This document shows, in pieces, positions 23,501-36,800 of a stretch of DNA of 64,000 nt. The DNA comes from Bilabrum cf. latius (lineage: Eukaryota > Bigyra: Bicosoecida > Bigyra > Bicosoecida). The notes below the pieces were generated by a model, which saw only the letters and a list, made by a program, of their open reading frames with translations, searched no databases and was not told the origin of the DNA. Where the stretch lies: assembly GCA_965178125.1 (NCBI GenBank), contig OZ237757.1:496001-560000 (forward strand), written 5' to 3'. A program made the translations under genes and the position numbers. Each line of letters starts with the position of its first letter. Position 1 is the stretch's first letter.

Positions 23501-24599
23501 GCTAGAGACGAAGATGTCTCGATTCCTCCAGTACGACGAGCTGATTCCAGGGGCAATGCAAGGCATTCGAGCCCTTGGAAATGCAATGGCCCTCGTCTGC
23601 ATGATGCAGGACGCGCAGTCGGAGCTAGATGCCAGCCTGTCGGCACGAACGCCGGTCACGACGGCAGAGGCGGGCGTGACTGGTGATGGGTCCGGAGCAA
23701 CGAATGCGTCTAGCTTCCGTCAGCCACCAGAGCTGGTAAAGTTGTTCGTGGCGGAGTGCTTTCACGCTTTATGGCGTCCGAATGGGGAATCGAATGGAGC
23801 TGAATCCACGCTTGGATGGGCTTTGGGCGGGGCAGTGGGCACCAGCGGACTGGCAGGGCAGCTGCGTGCTGCTTACGACCACCCCAGGTCATTTTCTCGA
23901 CTTGCTACTGCTCTCAGCCTGGCTGCTTGCTTGCCTCATGGCGGTGGGGGGCGGCAGTCCGACTGGACCTCTGCCCGCCCCGAGCGGCGGGGCTACAAGC
24001 TCGCAGTGTCGGCAAGCGATATGCCCTGCGGCAGGTTCGGAGACGGGCTGTCTTGGGGCCTGTCGCTGCTGCTGCACCTGCTGGGGCATACCGGTCTGTT
24101 TTCTGCGACCAATCTGTGTGAGCAGGTGCTCGAGCGGTAGGTCGCGGAGGACATGCTCGTCTCGGGCAGAACTGGCAGACCCATCCCTCCCTCAATCCAG
24201 GAGGGGCTGGCGGCTTAGGTGAGCGTAAAATGGGACGCAGGGGCTACTGGAGGTGTTACGAGTGCGGTAGGGCGAGGGTTGAGTCAAGTAGGGGCGCAGG
24301 CCTCGGCGACTGCGGCGCACTGGGAGGCCGAGGCAGACCCGCTGCCCGCGGGGGCTGAGGCGGAGGCGAGGTTTCGCGTGTGGGCGGCACACGTGAAGCC
24401 GTTCTTTGATGAAATGTAGCAGGCGTCTAGGACCTTGGGACGATGCGCCGGGATTCTGTTCGATCCAAAGTGCCTGGTGGCGGAGCCTGCAAATGAAGAG
24501 CGGTTGCAGGTTGGGCTGCAGGCGGCTGCGGCCACAGAAATAGGTGCTGGGACATTCGCGCCAGTTGCAGCTGTCGTGATTCCAGGTGTGGACATTTGA
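17535..24599 (+). CDS. CYFIP: CYFIP/Sra-1/PIR121, WAVE regulatory complex subunit
   Basis: CYFIP links Rac1 to the SCAR/WAVE complex and so to Arp2/3 actin nucleation. An intronless 7,065-nt frame gives 2,354 residues with eight TAGs (17721, 17910, 19410, 19800, 19914, 24138, 24216, 24417), ending TGA 24597-24599. Homology to animal CYFIP is clear in order. The N-terminal Rac-binding CYRI-type domain (about 200-600) includes YGLVAMLYAYRGLDQSLPQ and LIDVLAQLDSLKDSKAAAKN. Then come QLWLREMALDRPESVQVPIE, YLYEEAESEAFLAFDRMRFD, LGRTIQFGPSV (about 1,603), TKMSRFLQYDELIPGAMQGI-type helices, and the C-terminal CGRFGDGLSWGLSLLLHLLG (about 2,160). It is nearly twice the length of human CYFIP (about 1,250). 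The excess is Ala/Gly/Ser-rich insertions, notably about residues 600-980 and 1,180-1,280. The start is the first ATG of the frame. Confidence 0.93.
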
Positions 24600-24852
24600 A
24601 GTCTCTAGGTATAATCTCCTGAGCATTGACCAGACCTTGCAATCGAACTCAGGCACGTTTTTGTCGCGAATACAGGATACGGGACGAGCAGTTCGCTGAA
24701 ATTATACCTTACTGAATGTCCGGATAGCAGATTTTTGTGGTGCGCGCGGGGATGCTCCACTCTTACTCTGGTGCCGGTCAAGGTACCCCTTTCGTATTTA
24801 TCCTCTATTTGCAGCCAAACAATTCAATTGATTGACGTTTAAGTTAACCACG
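24600..24852. promoter_or_regulatory. Short intergenic region upstream of receptor copy 1, TATA-like box
   Basis: 253 nt separate the CYFIP stop from the receptor start. It is AT-richer than the flanks. TATTTAT at 24795-24801 lies about 55 nt before ATG 24853 and is a candidate core promoter. No match was seen to the corresponding region upstream of copy 2, so the two receptors appear to have different promoters. Confidence 0.35.
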
Positions 24853-27800
24853 ATGAAGTGGATGCATCGCAGTAGAGAATTTCAAGCTGCTACTCTGTTT
24901 TCTGTAGTACTGTTTGCAGTGTCCGTGTCCACTGCTCAGGACATCCAGGTCTATGAGCTCTCTGGAGCAGGAGAAAGCCTCAAACTTAGAAGTGGCGCAG
25001 GATCGAGTGCAACTAACTCCTCTGCCATATTTTATGGGGGAGATATAGAGCAGGGGGGTACCACGGTCGCACGCGTGGACGAGAGTAAGCGACTCTGTGA
25101 ATTGCAGCAACTCACGCACCAAGCGCCACACGATAACTAAAGTCGAAATGAATATCCATTACTAATCCGCAGCTGGGATTGCCACTACGATGAGCTCGAG
25201 TGGTACAGCACCTCCAGTCCTTGGGACTGCGTTCGCAGCCTCGTCCACGCACGCGTACACATACGGTGGCGCCAATCCAACGAACGGAGCCGCCATGCGA
25301 GGTACATATGTAATGTCATTAGGTAAGAATTATGAATGATATGGTCCTGTGACTGAGCCAGTCCTGCTTCACCTCGACAATGCAAACACTCGCTGCTGCT
25401 GTCGCCGCTGCTGCTGCTTCTCGTCGTCACAGACACTATGGCTTGGACTAAACTGGCACCAACAGTTCTGACAAGCCCTCGGCGATACGCGGCAGCCACT
25501 GTGCTGCGCGACTGCGAGGCGTTGGGTGAGGACTGCTTGCTCGTCAACGGCGGGCAGGGAGGCGGCTCCACCATCCACGCGAGTACCGCCGTGCTCAAGC
25601 CGGACAGCACTCCTCTCGAGTGGGAAGCACCTGCGGCAGCCCAGAGCGATGCACCCGCGGGCCGTTTTGACCACTCTCTTACGGCTGATCCCACTGGCCG
25701 CATGGCCGTGCTGTTCGGGGGCCGCACTGGACCCGACGCCGAGGACGCAACCAACCACGTGTGGGCGATCAGCTCGGTGGGGTTCAGGGGATCCGGGGAT
25801 CTCGCCAACATCGCCAAGGGACAGCCCGTTTACCAGACCAGCTCTAATGACAACTCGAGATTCAAGCCAGGGCGGGCTGTGGACGGGCTGTTGTCAACCA
25901 ATGCGGACAACGAGTAGTGCTCGGCAGGCACGACTGAATCGAACCCGTCGCTGTCGGTGGACCTCGGGGGTCCAAGAGAGGTGTCTGAGATCCGCTTCTA
26001 CCGCCGCTCGGACTGGCGTCAAGACAACCCGAATGGAGTGCGGTTCTCCGTGAATAACCACCGCACGGACCCGCTGGATGGTGAGGGCACTTCTTCCTTC
26101 ACCGAGTGCAACAACCCGTACACTGGCAGGTTGCCGGTGCCTACCGTGGTCAGCTGCACCGGGGCTGTGGGACGGTATGTACATGCCTTCCTGCGTGGAT
26201 CCGACAAGCGGCTGGACGTGTGCGAGCTCATGGTCATGGGCCCGCAGCCGTGGAAGTGGAAGTCCATCAACAACGGAGAGATCGAGGTGGCCAGCGGCAA
26301 GCCCACTGCTGCCACGCAGCAGGCGTGGGATGGAACCGCCGCCAAGATCAACGACGGGACCAAGGATCAGAGCCACAGCAACTTCAAGTCGTGCACCCAC
26401 TCTGGCGGTCACTCAGGCACGCACCACTGGGTGAGGATCGATCTCGAGAAGACGTTCGACCTGACCCGGGTGAAGATCTACGACCGCGAGGACGGGTGCT
26501 GCAGGGACCGGTCCAAGCAGATCTCCGTGTGGGTGGGGAACAACAAGGAGAGGTACGACCTCAACACCGAATGCGACGAAGACGTGCCGAGCCCCATCGC
26601 CAAGACCGCAGATGTGACATGCAAGCGGACCGGCAGGTATGTCTGGTTCGTTCAGCCTAAAGTAGGCAACACCTTATCTATATGCGAAGCCGAAGTGTAC
26701 GCGATGCCTGTCCGCAACCTGCCCGTGCCCCGCTTCGGTCACGCTACCACGCAGCATCGCGGTGTGGCCTGGATCTACGGTGGCATAGACGCGGATGGAT
26801 CTGCCCTGGGAGACGTGCACGCCCTGGATCTGCGCACCTTTGAGTTCAATTCGGCCCTGAAGATCGTGGGCCAGGCCCCTGCCGCACGTGGATTCGCATC
26901 GCTGGCCCCTGCAGGCGATGGGTCTCTCATCTTGCTTGGCGGCAGGTCAGGCGCTCTCGTGTCTTCCGACCGCGTGGAGGGCGCATACAGGATGCAGCTG
27001 CCTGCCTGCAGCGACCTGAACTTGGCGGGTGTGACGGGTAAGGACTGCTTCCGTGGGTCGTGCTACTACGAGTGCTCGACCGGATTCGAGGCGACTAACC
27101 TGGTGGGTGGCCCGCCTGTGACGTGTGAGCTGACTGGGTACTACTCGGGCTTCTCTCCAGTTTGCAAGGCCGAAACAGCCGATGCACCCCCGAGTGTGTC
27201 AGCCACCATCAGCGGTCGCACTGCAACGGTGACATGGGACCCGCCGACCGACTTCGGCACGTACACGAGTGCCACCCACTACGCAGTGCGGGCGGGCGAT
27301 ACGTACGTCGGCACGGACTTCAGTGATGGCGAGCTCCCTGCTGGCTGGACGTACAGCAACTACGGCAAGAGCACCAACACAATCACGTTTGAGCCTGGCC
27401 GCGATAAGTCCGGGGGCAGTGGATACGTGAAGTGGGACATGAAGGAGCGAGGCAACTGCTGGTGGTCCGAGAACGACTGTCCCCGGATCTTCGTGCCTTG
27501 GCCAGCTGGCATCAACTTTGAATCTAGCCCAACCGAAGGTAATAAGTGGGACGTGCAAGTGAAGGTGTGGGTCGGTGATGGCGCGCTTCCACATGGATAC
27601 ACGGGGGTGGGCATCGGTCTCGTCGAGGATGACCCAGCCAAACCAGAGTACGGCCAAGTTCGCCTGTACATGATGTTCGGTCGTCTAGCTGGATCGAATA
27701 CCATGCGAGTTTATGTGGAAGAGAATGGATATAACAAGCGAGTTCGAGATATTCCTGCAGATGAGAACGGAAGATTGTAGACGCTACGCATGATGTACGA

Positions 27801-30800
27801 CCCACAGTACGAAAGGATCACGACGTTTCATCGCGGACCCAATGACAACAACTGGAGAGAGATCTTTGAAGGGGGCTGGTGGATGGGACACTTACAGAGG
27901 GGTGGTCGTGTTAGCAAGGGCAAGCTGGTCATCATGTCCAAGTCGTGGTCAGACGTGGCTCAGACCTACTTCATCGACGACATCAAGGTCTCTGTGCAGG
28001 ACTGCCCAGCGAGCGGAGTGACTCGCCTCGCACCCCTCGCTGGCCTGACCCCCGCAGGCACTCCCAGCGGCAAGCTCCGTGCAACGTCTCCCATGCTGTC
28101 CAAGGGAATCAACTACAAGTTCCAGACGGCCGCAGTGACAGAGGCTGGGCTGGGCGACTGGTCTGACTACAGCAACTGGGTAATGCCCACCAACCCGCTT
28201 GAGTTCGGGCTGGAGAACGTGGCGAGGCAAAAGCCTGTCCGAGAATGGGGCGGAATATCAAACGGAAATTGGGCTTCAAGAGCTGTGGACGGCTACAACG
28301 GAAATGGAGAAATGGGATCTGGCCGCTGCATGCACGGGGCTTGGGCAAACTAGCCAAGGATCCGTATCGACCTCGAGTCACAGTTCAAAGTGGACACCAT
28401 CCGAGTGGCCCAGCGGATCAACTACTGCTGCTACGACCGAAGCTTGGGCACTGTGGCGTACGTGGGTGATGACCCCAACAACTTCAACAATAACCAGGTA
28501 TGTGAGGGTAGTCTCAACGCTTGGGACGGCCTCATCAAACTCCTGCGGTGCAACAACGCGATTGGCCGGTACGTGTGGATTGTCACGCCACCAAAGTGGA
28601 CTTTCCTGGAGCTTTGTGAGGTGGAGGTGCTGGCAGACAACAAGTGCGACGATCGGCAGCCGGCCAACACGGCTAGCGTTGGCACATGCACGAACGCTCG
28701 CAACGGTGACATCTGCACACACTCGTGCCTCCCTGGCTATGTCGAATCATCCGGGGAGTCTACCGCGGTGTGTAGGTACGGTGACTGGACCACGGAGCCT
28801 CTCGAGTGTGTGAAGCAGTGCCCTGCTCTTCCTGCCCCTTCTGGCTCCGAATCTTGCAAGCAGGCCGTGGCAGCCGAGGACTTCGAGATTGCTGACTCTG
28901 CCATGAAGCGGTTCGCGTCATCGGACCAGGCCAAGTTCCCGCTGACCGATTACTGGCACGTGGTGGACGGCCGCATGCTGGCCATGCCTCCACCCAGCGA
29001 TGGCGAGTGCCTCATGGACAACGAGGGCATGGTGGCGCTGCTGACCGATCCTGACCCTCGCGCGCAAGACGTGGAGTACTCTGTGTCTGTGGACCTGAGA
29101 TCGGAAGATGATGCCGGGTTGGTTTTCCGGGCAGCTACTTCTGGTCTCTTCTACTATGCATCGATCGGGTTCAGGTCCGGAATCCACCGCATCGTACGGC
29201 GAACGGGGGCTGCATCCGACGACGTGGAGATCGCGACGTCGGGCGTGTCTTTGCGCCGACTGGACTCGTCCGACCCACAGGACAAGCACAAGCTGGAGGT
29301 GCTGCTGAACGGCGAGAACATGGAAGTACGGCTGGATGGAGCACGTGTCATGACGGCCTCGGATGGATCCATCGCTTCGGGTGACGCGGGACTGTGGGCG
29401 CTGGGCCCCGCCGAGTTCGATAATCTGCGTGTGGATGCGCCCTGCCTGGTGGGTGGTGGCGACTCGGTCAGTGGATGCAGGCAGCTCTTCTACCAGGACG
29501 AGTGCGGGTTCACCTGCCGCAAGGGCTTCGATTCCAACGGGACCTCTGTGTCGAGGTGCATGGCCAATGGGGTCCTCCAGCAGCCCCAGGGCCCGCCGCA
29601 GTGCCTCATCCGGCCCCCTGTGGCAGTGGACCAGGAGCGCAACGTGACCGAGAATTCGCCCAGGAACACAGCCGTGGGGGATCCCGTCCGCGCCTCACTT
29701 GAGGCGGACGAGCAGATGGAGTTCAGCATCGTGGCAGGCGACGCCATGGAGGCCTTCCGCATCGGGCTGTGCGACGGGCAGCTGCGGGTGTTCGACCAGA
29801 GCCAGCTGGACTATGAGGTCAAGGAGGAGTTTGAACTGACCATTCGGATCGGCGTGAATGGGTTCTCGGCTTACACGGACATCAACGTCACGGTGCACGT
29901 GCAGGACGTGAACGAGCCCCCCACGCTGCCCGCCCAGAGCTTTGTAGTGCAGGAGAACTGCCAACCCATGACGCCGGTCGGGTAGCCGCTCGTGGGGCTG
30001 GCAGATGATCCCGAGGATGATACGCTGACCTTCCATCTGGACTTTGATGGAACTGACGGGATGTTGCTGCTGGACGAGACCTCGGGTCAACTGTCGCTCA
30101 ACTTCTCATCTCCACAGCGGCCCACAGGTACTGGTCACCCCGTCGATTTCGAGAATGGCCCCGCCTCCGGGTCCTTCTTGGCCATCGTGCAGGTGGAGGA
30201 CACCGTGGGAAACACGGCCTCCAGCTTCATCACCATGGCTCTCAACGACACCAACGATGCCCCCGAGCTAGACACCGTCAGTGGTGCAGGAGCTTCGAGT
30301 CTGCCTCAGTCCCAGGTCCTCACCGTGGATGAGTACGTGGCTGTGAGCATGGACGGGGCTCCCATGGATCCTTCGGTGCAGGCCGTGGACCAGGACCAGG
30401 GCCTTTACACTTCCGAACTGTCCTTCCGATTCACGAGCAAGGGTGCCAGCGGCTCTTCCCCGCTGCAGGGGACCCTCATCCGGCAGCAGGCCTCGGACAG
30501 CACTCCACAGGAAACCACTGGTGTCGTCTTGCAGGAGGGTGGGCAGGACCTGTTCACGATTGATGCTCACAGGGGCAATGTGTCTGTCACAGCCGTGCCC
30601 AGTCCTCAGTGGTCCATCACCAGCGACTACTCGCCGTACCTGTCTTTGGACGCTTCCACACAGGGCGTGCTGGTGCGGGCAGAGTACGTGTTGGAAGTGG
30701 AGGTGCGAGACAGGTTCGGAGCCACGGCCACGAGCAATGTGCGCTTTGTGATCGCCGCAAATGACTCGAGCATTCCTGTGATCCGCGAGGTGGCCTGCGA

Positions 30801-33800
30801 GGGTGATGGCATGCCCACGCGGGGTGGGGTGGTGTGCAACTTTACTGGCACTGGACTGGGGTCTGCAAGCAACACCGTGGGTGCATGGGTGACTCGCGCA
30901 AACCCACAGGGTGGCACGGGCCGCCTGGATTTCACCGGCTGCTCGATCGTGAAGGACTCTGTGATGATCCAGTGCATGAGTCCCGAAGGGTATGGCCGTG
31001 GATTTGACGTGCACGTGCAGGCGCAGGGACAGGAGGCCTTCAAGGCATCTCAGCTGCGGCTCAACTTCAGAGACCCCACCGTGACCGCTGTGAGCTAGAG
31101 CGCGCAGGCACTGGCCACCGAGGGAGGTACGGAGGTGGTGCTGTCAGGCGAGAACCTGGGGCCTGCGGGCAAGCAGACGGTGCGGTACAGCGATGGTCGT
31201 GGCGGGCAGCTGACCTGCCAGGTGAGAAGCTCGCTTGAGATCGGCGAGACGAGCCATGACACGGTGCGCTGCATCACGCAGGAGGGCTCGGGCAGCAACC
31301 TGCAGTGGATGATGTCCATCAACGAGGAAGCCGAGCTCACTGTCATGTCCATGCGTGCAGATGGGCAGGCCGATGCCGGGGCAGGGGCTGGTGAGGGTAC
31401 TGTAGCGGACCTGTTCGGATTCTCGTATGCACTCCCGCAGATCACAGGCGTGGAGGGACTGTCCAGCTCGCAGGACGTGAGGCAGCTATCCACGGCCGGC
31501 GGTGAGACCGTGGTGGTGCGAGGCAATAACTTCGGACCTGCTTCGGAAGCCGTGCGGGTGTGGCTGACGTATGCCCCGGAAAGCCCCGTGACCAGTATGG
31601 GAGCGGCGCTGGGCGGATACATGTACGAGATGGCCAGCTGCAGCAAGCCCGAGACAGGGGCCATGGCGCACAAACTGCTGCACTGCACAATGCCTGCGGG
31701 AGTGGGGCGGGGCCTGGTGTTGAGCATGTCCGTGAACGGCCAGTCGCAGGACGGCAGCACCTGCTATGCCCCTACTGTGGACGAGGGCAGCGATGCCGTG
31801 GATCAGCTGGACAGGGACCTGGTGTGTCCCAATTCCACGATCGCGTTCGTATCCTATGCGCCACCTCGCGTGGACCGCGTGCTGGGCGCAGACGGATCTG
31901 ACACGCGTGGCGGGCAGTCCTTCACGCTGGTGGGCGCGGGTTTCGGGCCCATGGAGCTGACAAATCTGGGCAGCGTGTCGTCTGTACTGTACGGTCCTGC
32001 AGACGCGGGCAACCTCAGGTATGATGCCACTGCCACCTGCAGGGTGTCGCAGGCCGATGTGGAGATCGAGTGCAGCACGCTGCCAGGGACCGGCAAGGAC
32101 CTGCAATTCAACCTGGCCGTGGCTGGGCAGGCCTCCACTAGCGATGTGGTACAGACCACGCATGCCTACGCGCAGCCCGTGCTGGCCACATTCGAGGGCG
32201 ACGGTGCGTCTGGTGCGGAGACTCCCGGTGGGCAGGTGGTGGCGCTGCACGGCAACAACTTCGGGCCCATGGGCGCCGGAATCGACACGCCCCTCAACGC
32301 GACGTACGACCTGTCCGTGGCGGGCGTGGGCTCAACCACGTTCCAGGCCGTGGACTGCCAGCTCACGGTGGCACATATCACGATCGAGTGCAGGACAGCA
32401 GAGGGGGCTGGCCGTGCCCTGGCCTGGACCGTGGTCGTGGACTCGCAGCCCAGCCGCAGCCCCACCACGAACTACGAGGTGCCTGTGGTGACCGCGGTGG
32501 TGCGGCCAGGGACCAGCGCAGGAGCGCGCGTGTCCGATGCAGACGTGGACGGCGGTGAGACGTTGGAGATTCACGGCACTGGCTTTGGGTCGCCTGACTT
32601 GGTGCTGGTGGACGAGGAGACGGGGGCTGTGTCGAACGCGCTGGAGAGCATCACGTACGGTCCCACAGGCACGGAATATACGCCGGTGTCTGTGACACAT
32701 GTGTCGCACACGCTGATCCAGATCGTGACGGAGCCGGGATGGGCCATGAATGCGTTCTTCCGCGTGGTGGTGGCCGGGCAGTCCAGCAGCACGAGCCCGC
32801 CCGCCTCGACCGACGCCACATTCGACTTCGCCAAGCCTTTGCTGGTGTCCCTGGCGCCGTCGGCAGTCAGCAGCACGTACTCGCCCGAAGACATCCCGCA
32901 GATCGTGAGGCTGACCACGCGGAATGTGCCCCTGAGGGACCGTCTGTCCAGGCCCGTGGTGCTGTTTGGGGGTCAGGTGCGGCAACCGACGTCTGCCATT
33001 CGCAATCAGGATGGCAGCCAGACCATCGCATTCACCCTCCCCGAGCATGGAGGCGGTTTCGCCATCCCAGTGAGGGTGGGGGTGGCCCCGGTCCGCGAGG
33101 ACGCCTCCCAGTCCGCGCCCAACCCGGAGTCGCTGTCTCTGCTGCAGGACCCGGCCACCATCTTCGCCTACCAGGCTCCCAGCATCGACCGACTCGTGGT
33201 GACCCGGCCTGCATGGACACAGCCGGGTTACGTGTCAGGCGCGAACACCCCGGCAGAGCAAAACTGCACCTTCGGGCCAGGGGATCCGTTCACATGCACC
33301 GACACGGACGTGCTGCAGGTGCTCATCATCGGGACTGGATTCTCGGATCCAAGGGGCTTCCGCCAGGACGGCGACGCGAGGGGGCTGCTGCGGGCGGACG
33401 TGTCTATGCTGCCTCTGCTGCGGTACCCGCTGGTGGTGCGGTCGCACACGCACAACCGTATCTTGGCCTACACTAACGAGCAGACAGGATCTGTGCAAGT
33501 GCAGGTGAGCGCCACGCTGCCTCAGTCGCTGGTGGACCAGGGCATGACCAGCGCGCTGGGCGTGGCAGTGGACACGATGGAGCAGCGCACCGACAGCGAG
33601 ACCTGGCAGCTGCTGGCGCCCTCCATCGCGGCGCTGCAGGGCACCACAACCGGACTGCCCACGGCCGGCCAACAGCCCGAAGATGGCACGCCGGCGGACG
33701 GCAACGGCATCACGATCGTGGTGGGCGGACTGGAGACGACCAAGAAGGTGAGGGTGCTGGTGGGGCCCAGCGCCAGCTCGGTGACTGCTTGCCGGGTGTG

Positions 33801-36800
33801 GTCGCTGCTGGAGAGCCGCTGGCTGGAAGCGAGTGCGAGTGGGTCCGACATCCAAACGCACGTGATCGACGTGATCGACGCCGCGGCTAACCAGCAGGGC
33901 ACGCAGGCCGTGTACGAGGTGTCGTTCCTGATCCCCGAGGCGCCCGCCACGCCCGAGCCGCTGGACGACATCCGGGTGTTTGTGGACCGCGATGGGGCGC
34001 TGTCCAGTGGCGACGACTCGTTCGCATATGCCGAGCCGTACGTGGCAGCTGTGGACGTGTGGATGCCGGCGGACGGCGCGTCCGGAGACCAGCCCACGGA
34101 CGCGAGTCCCGTGGAGTCCCACTGGCAGCGGGCCTGGGTTGCGCTGGATGCGAGCGATGTCCGGGTGCCCACTCGCGGTGGCTGGATCCGGGTGCGGGGC
34201 CAGGACCTGACGCAGTGTCCGCTGGTACGACTGGGCGACGGGCACATGAGCACGTGCACGCAAGGCATCGTCGCGTACGGACACCCGGACAGTGCCTCTT
34301 CTGCCAATCGACTGGCCTGCCAGCCAGCTGTTGCAGGTGGCAGCACGCCGTCGCTGCACGAGTGCTTCATCATCCCCGTGCCCGCGGGTGAGGGCGACGG
34401 TCTGCAGTACAACGACACGATGACCGGCTTCGTGCTGGATGTAGAGGCGGGGCTGCAGTCCATGGTACTGGCGGAGGACGTGGAAGACGTGCAGGCGGGA
34501 GGCGTCACGGACGGCGCTGACGGGATCGTGCCGAGGCGGCCCGGCGACGGTCCCACGGCGGTGCGGCTGGCCAACGTGCGGCGCGGCCTGCTGCAGTACT
34601 CGCACATCCGGCCTAGTATTGTCAGCGTGCAGCCCGCGGCGCAGACCGACTCGGTGCCGACCGCGGGCGGCGTGACTATGCTGGTGCGTGGAGCGAACTT
34701 CGGTGAGACCCCGAGCATGCGGCAGGCCCAAGCCGATGGCATCGACATGTTCATCCGCGTGGAGCTGGGCGTGCCTAGCAACAATGCAGGGGCCGTGCAG
34801 GCGTTTGGTCGAGCGGTGGAGTGGGTGGACTGTGCGAATGCAACCCGAGTGTCGCACGAGGTGGTGGAGTGCGTGCTGCCCGAAGGAGCCGGGTCCAACG
34901 TGGCGGCTCGAGTGACGGTGGCCGGGCTGGTGGGCGAGGCTGGCGGCATGGTGACGTATGACGCGCCCGTGGTGACCGCCGTGGCTCTGCATGGGCACTC
35001 GTCATCCTTCATGTCAGCGCTGGACGAGATGGATGACCTGTTCGAGGACGACGCCGACCCCACTGGGCTGCTGCGGGCTCAGGCCGTGTGGCTAGACACT
35101 GGCTTGGTCCGGCATGTGCCAAACGCCACGGTGCGCGCCACCATCGGACCGGTGGTACAGTTCGCATCTTTGTCGAGCGGAAGCCTGCAGGTGACAGGGG
35201 CTCCCACCAGAGGAGGTCGTCCCAACGGCCTGGACATGATGTACCCAGCAGCGGCCCACGTGACGCTGTTCGGACAGAACCTGGGCCGCAGGGGGGCGGT
35301 GGGTGATCCCCAGCTGTGCGTGTTCCTGGCGCAGTCCACGCGCAACACGGGTCTTGCTCTGGTGTGCGACGGCATGGAGGGCTTCCCCGGAGAGGGCGAG
35401 GTGCCGTCGTGGACGGTGGTGGTACACACGCACGACCGCATCACGTTCGAGCTGCCCGAGGGCGTGGGCCAGAAGGATCTGCAGGTGTCTGTGGGCGGGC
35501 GCACGCTTGTGGTGCCCACCACGCAGGACCAGCCCCGCCTACTGTATGCCCCCCCAAGCATCAGGGAAGTGCTGCCCGTTGTGCCCGCCAACGGCCCCAC
35601 CATCGGTGGGTACCTAGTGACGGTGCATGGAGCCAACTTCGGTCCCAAGCAGCGCAACGTCACATCGTTGGGTCAAGCCGTGGAGCTGGCCCAGGGTCGC
35701 TTTGTGTCCCCGCTGCCTCTGTCCATGGCATCCGCCGTGCCCACGTCATACCTGGTGGTGGACTTCTACCGGTCGTGCATCACGGACGCCACGTCGCCCG
35801 AGGGCCTGAAGCCCCAGCTGGGACGCACAGCAGGGTGCGACTATGTGATCGAAGACCGCGACCATGACTTCGTGACCTTCCGTGTGCCCGAGGGGATCGG
35901 GGCGAGCAGGGACGTGGCAGTGGAGGTCGTGGACGTGGCGGTGGCCGAGCTCCGAGCAAGCAGCGGCGCCGTGGGCTTCTCGGGCGTGTAGCGATCCGAG
36001 TCTCGCGGGGCCTTCTCCTACGATGCGCCGGAGATCGACCGCACGGATCCCACGCGCGTGTACCTCGAGTCTGGCCAGGACCTGGAGCAGTACCGGGACG
36101 TGCTGCTAGAGGTGCAGCGGCGTGTAGAGGAGCTGTTCGCCGGCGTCAGTAGCACTGGCACTGCCGACGTTGATGCCATCCTGCACGCGGCCCAGCAGCC
36201 TCTGTCGGAGTTCATCAACAGCGGCGAGCAGGCTTGGGGACAGGCGCTGGATGAGCTGCGACAAGAGGCCGGGTCCTCGCCGCGGCAGGCAGACGCGCTG
36301 CAGGGCCCCACCAAGATGGTGTACATGTTCGGCCGCAACTTCGGCAACCCTGCACTGGCACTGCGGTAGAACTGGAGCGATGCAGAGCGCTTCGTGGGTG
36401 CGTCCATCGGGAACGTGACCTGCCTGGAGACCAACCGCGGCAGACAAGCCGTGACGGATGACCCGCTGGAAGACCCGGCATCCACGCAGGTGGAGTGCGA
36501 GATCGAGGCACTGACAGTGGGGTACAAGAACGTGACGCTGCGAGTGGCAGGCCAGGTGGGCATGCTGGACGCCAGAGAGGGAGTGAGCGGGGTGCACTTC
36601 GTGTGCGCGCCTGGCCAGTTCGGGTTGGACGGGGAGTTCTGCCTGCCATGCCCGCAAGGAGCGGACTGCCCGGGCTACGACACGGATGTGCGGCGCAGCA
36701 TGCCGCCGCGTCCGCAGAGCGGCTTCTACAACCTCAACTCCTCTGACGGTCTCAGCGGCAACATGACCGACGCTGAGTGCCCCAGCCGCAAGCAGGTGCC

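Noticed and set aside
33235-34998. 587-residue antisense open frame in the IPT region, also mirrored in the other arm
   Set aside because: Antisense shadow of a high-GC coding exon: Arg/His-rich, no homology, contradicted by the strong sense-strand IPT domains.
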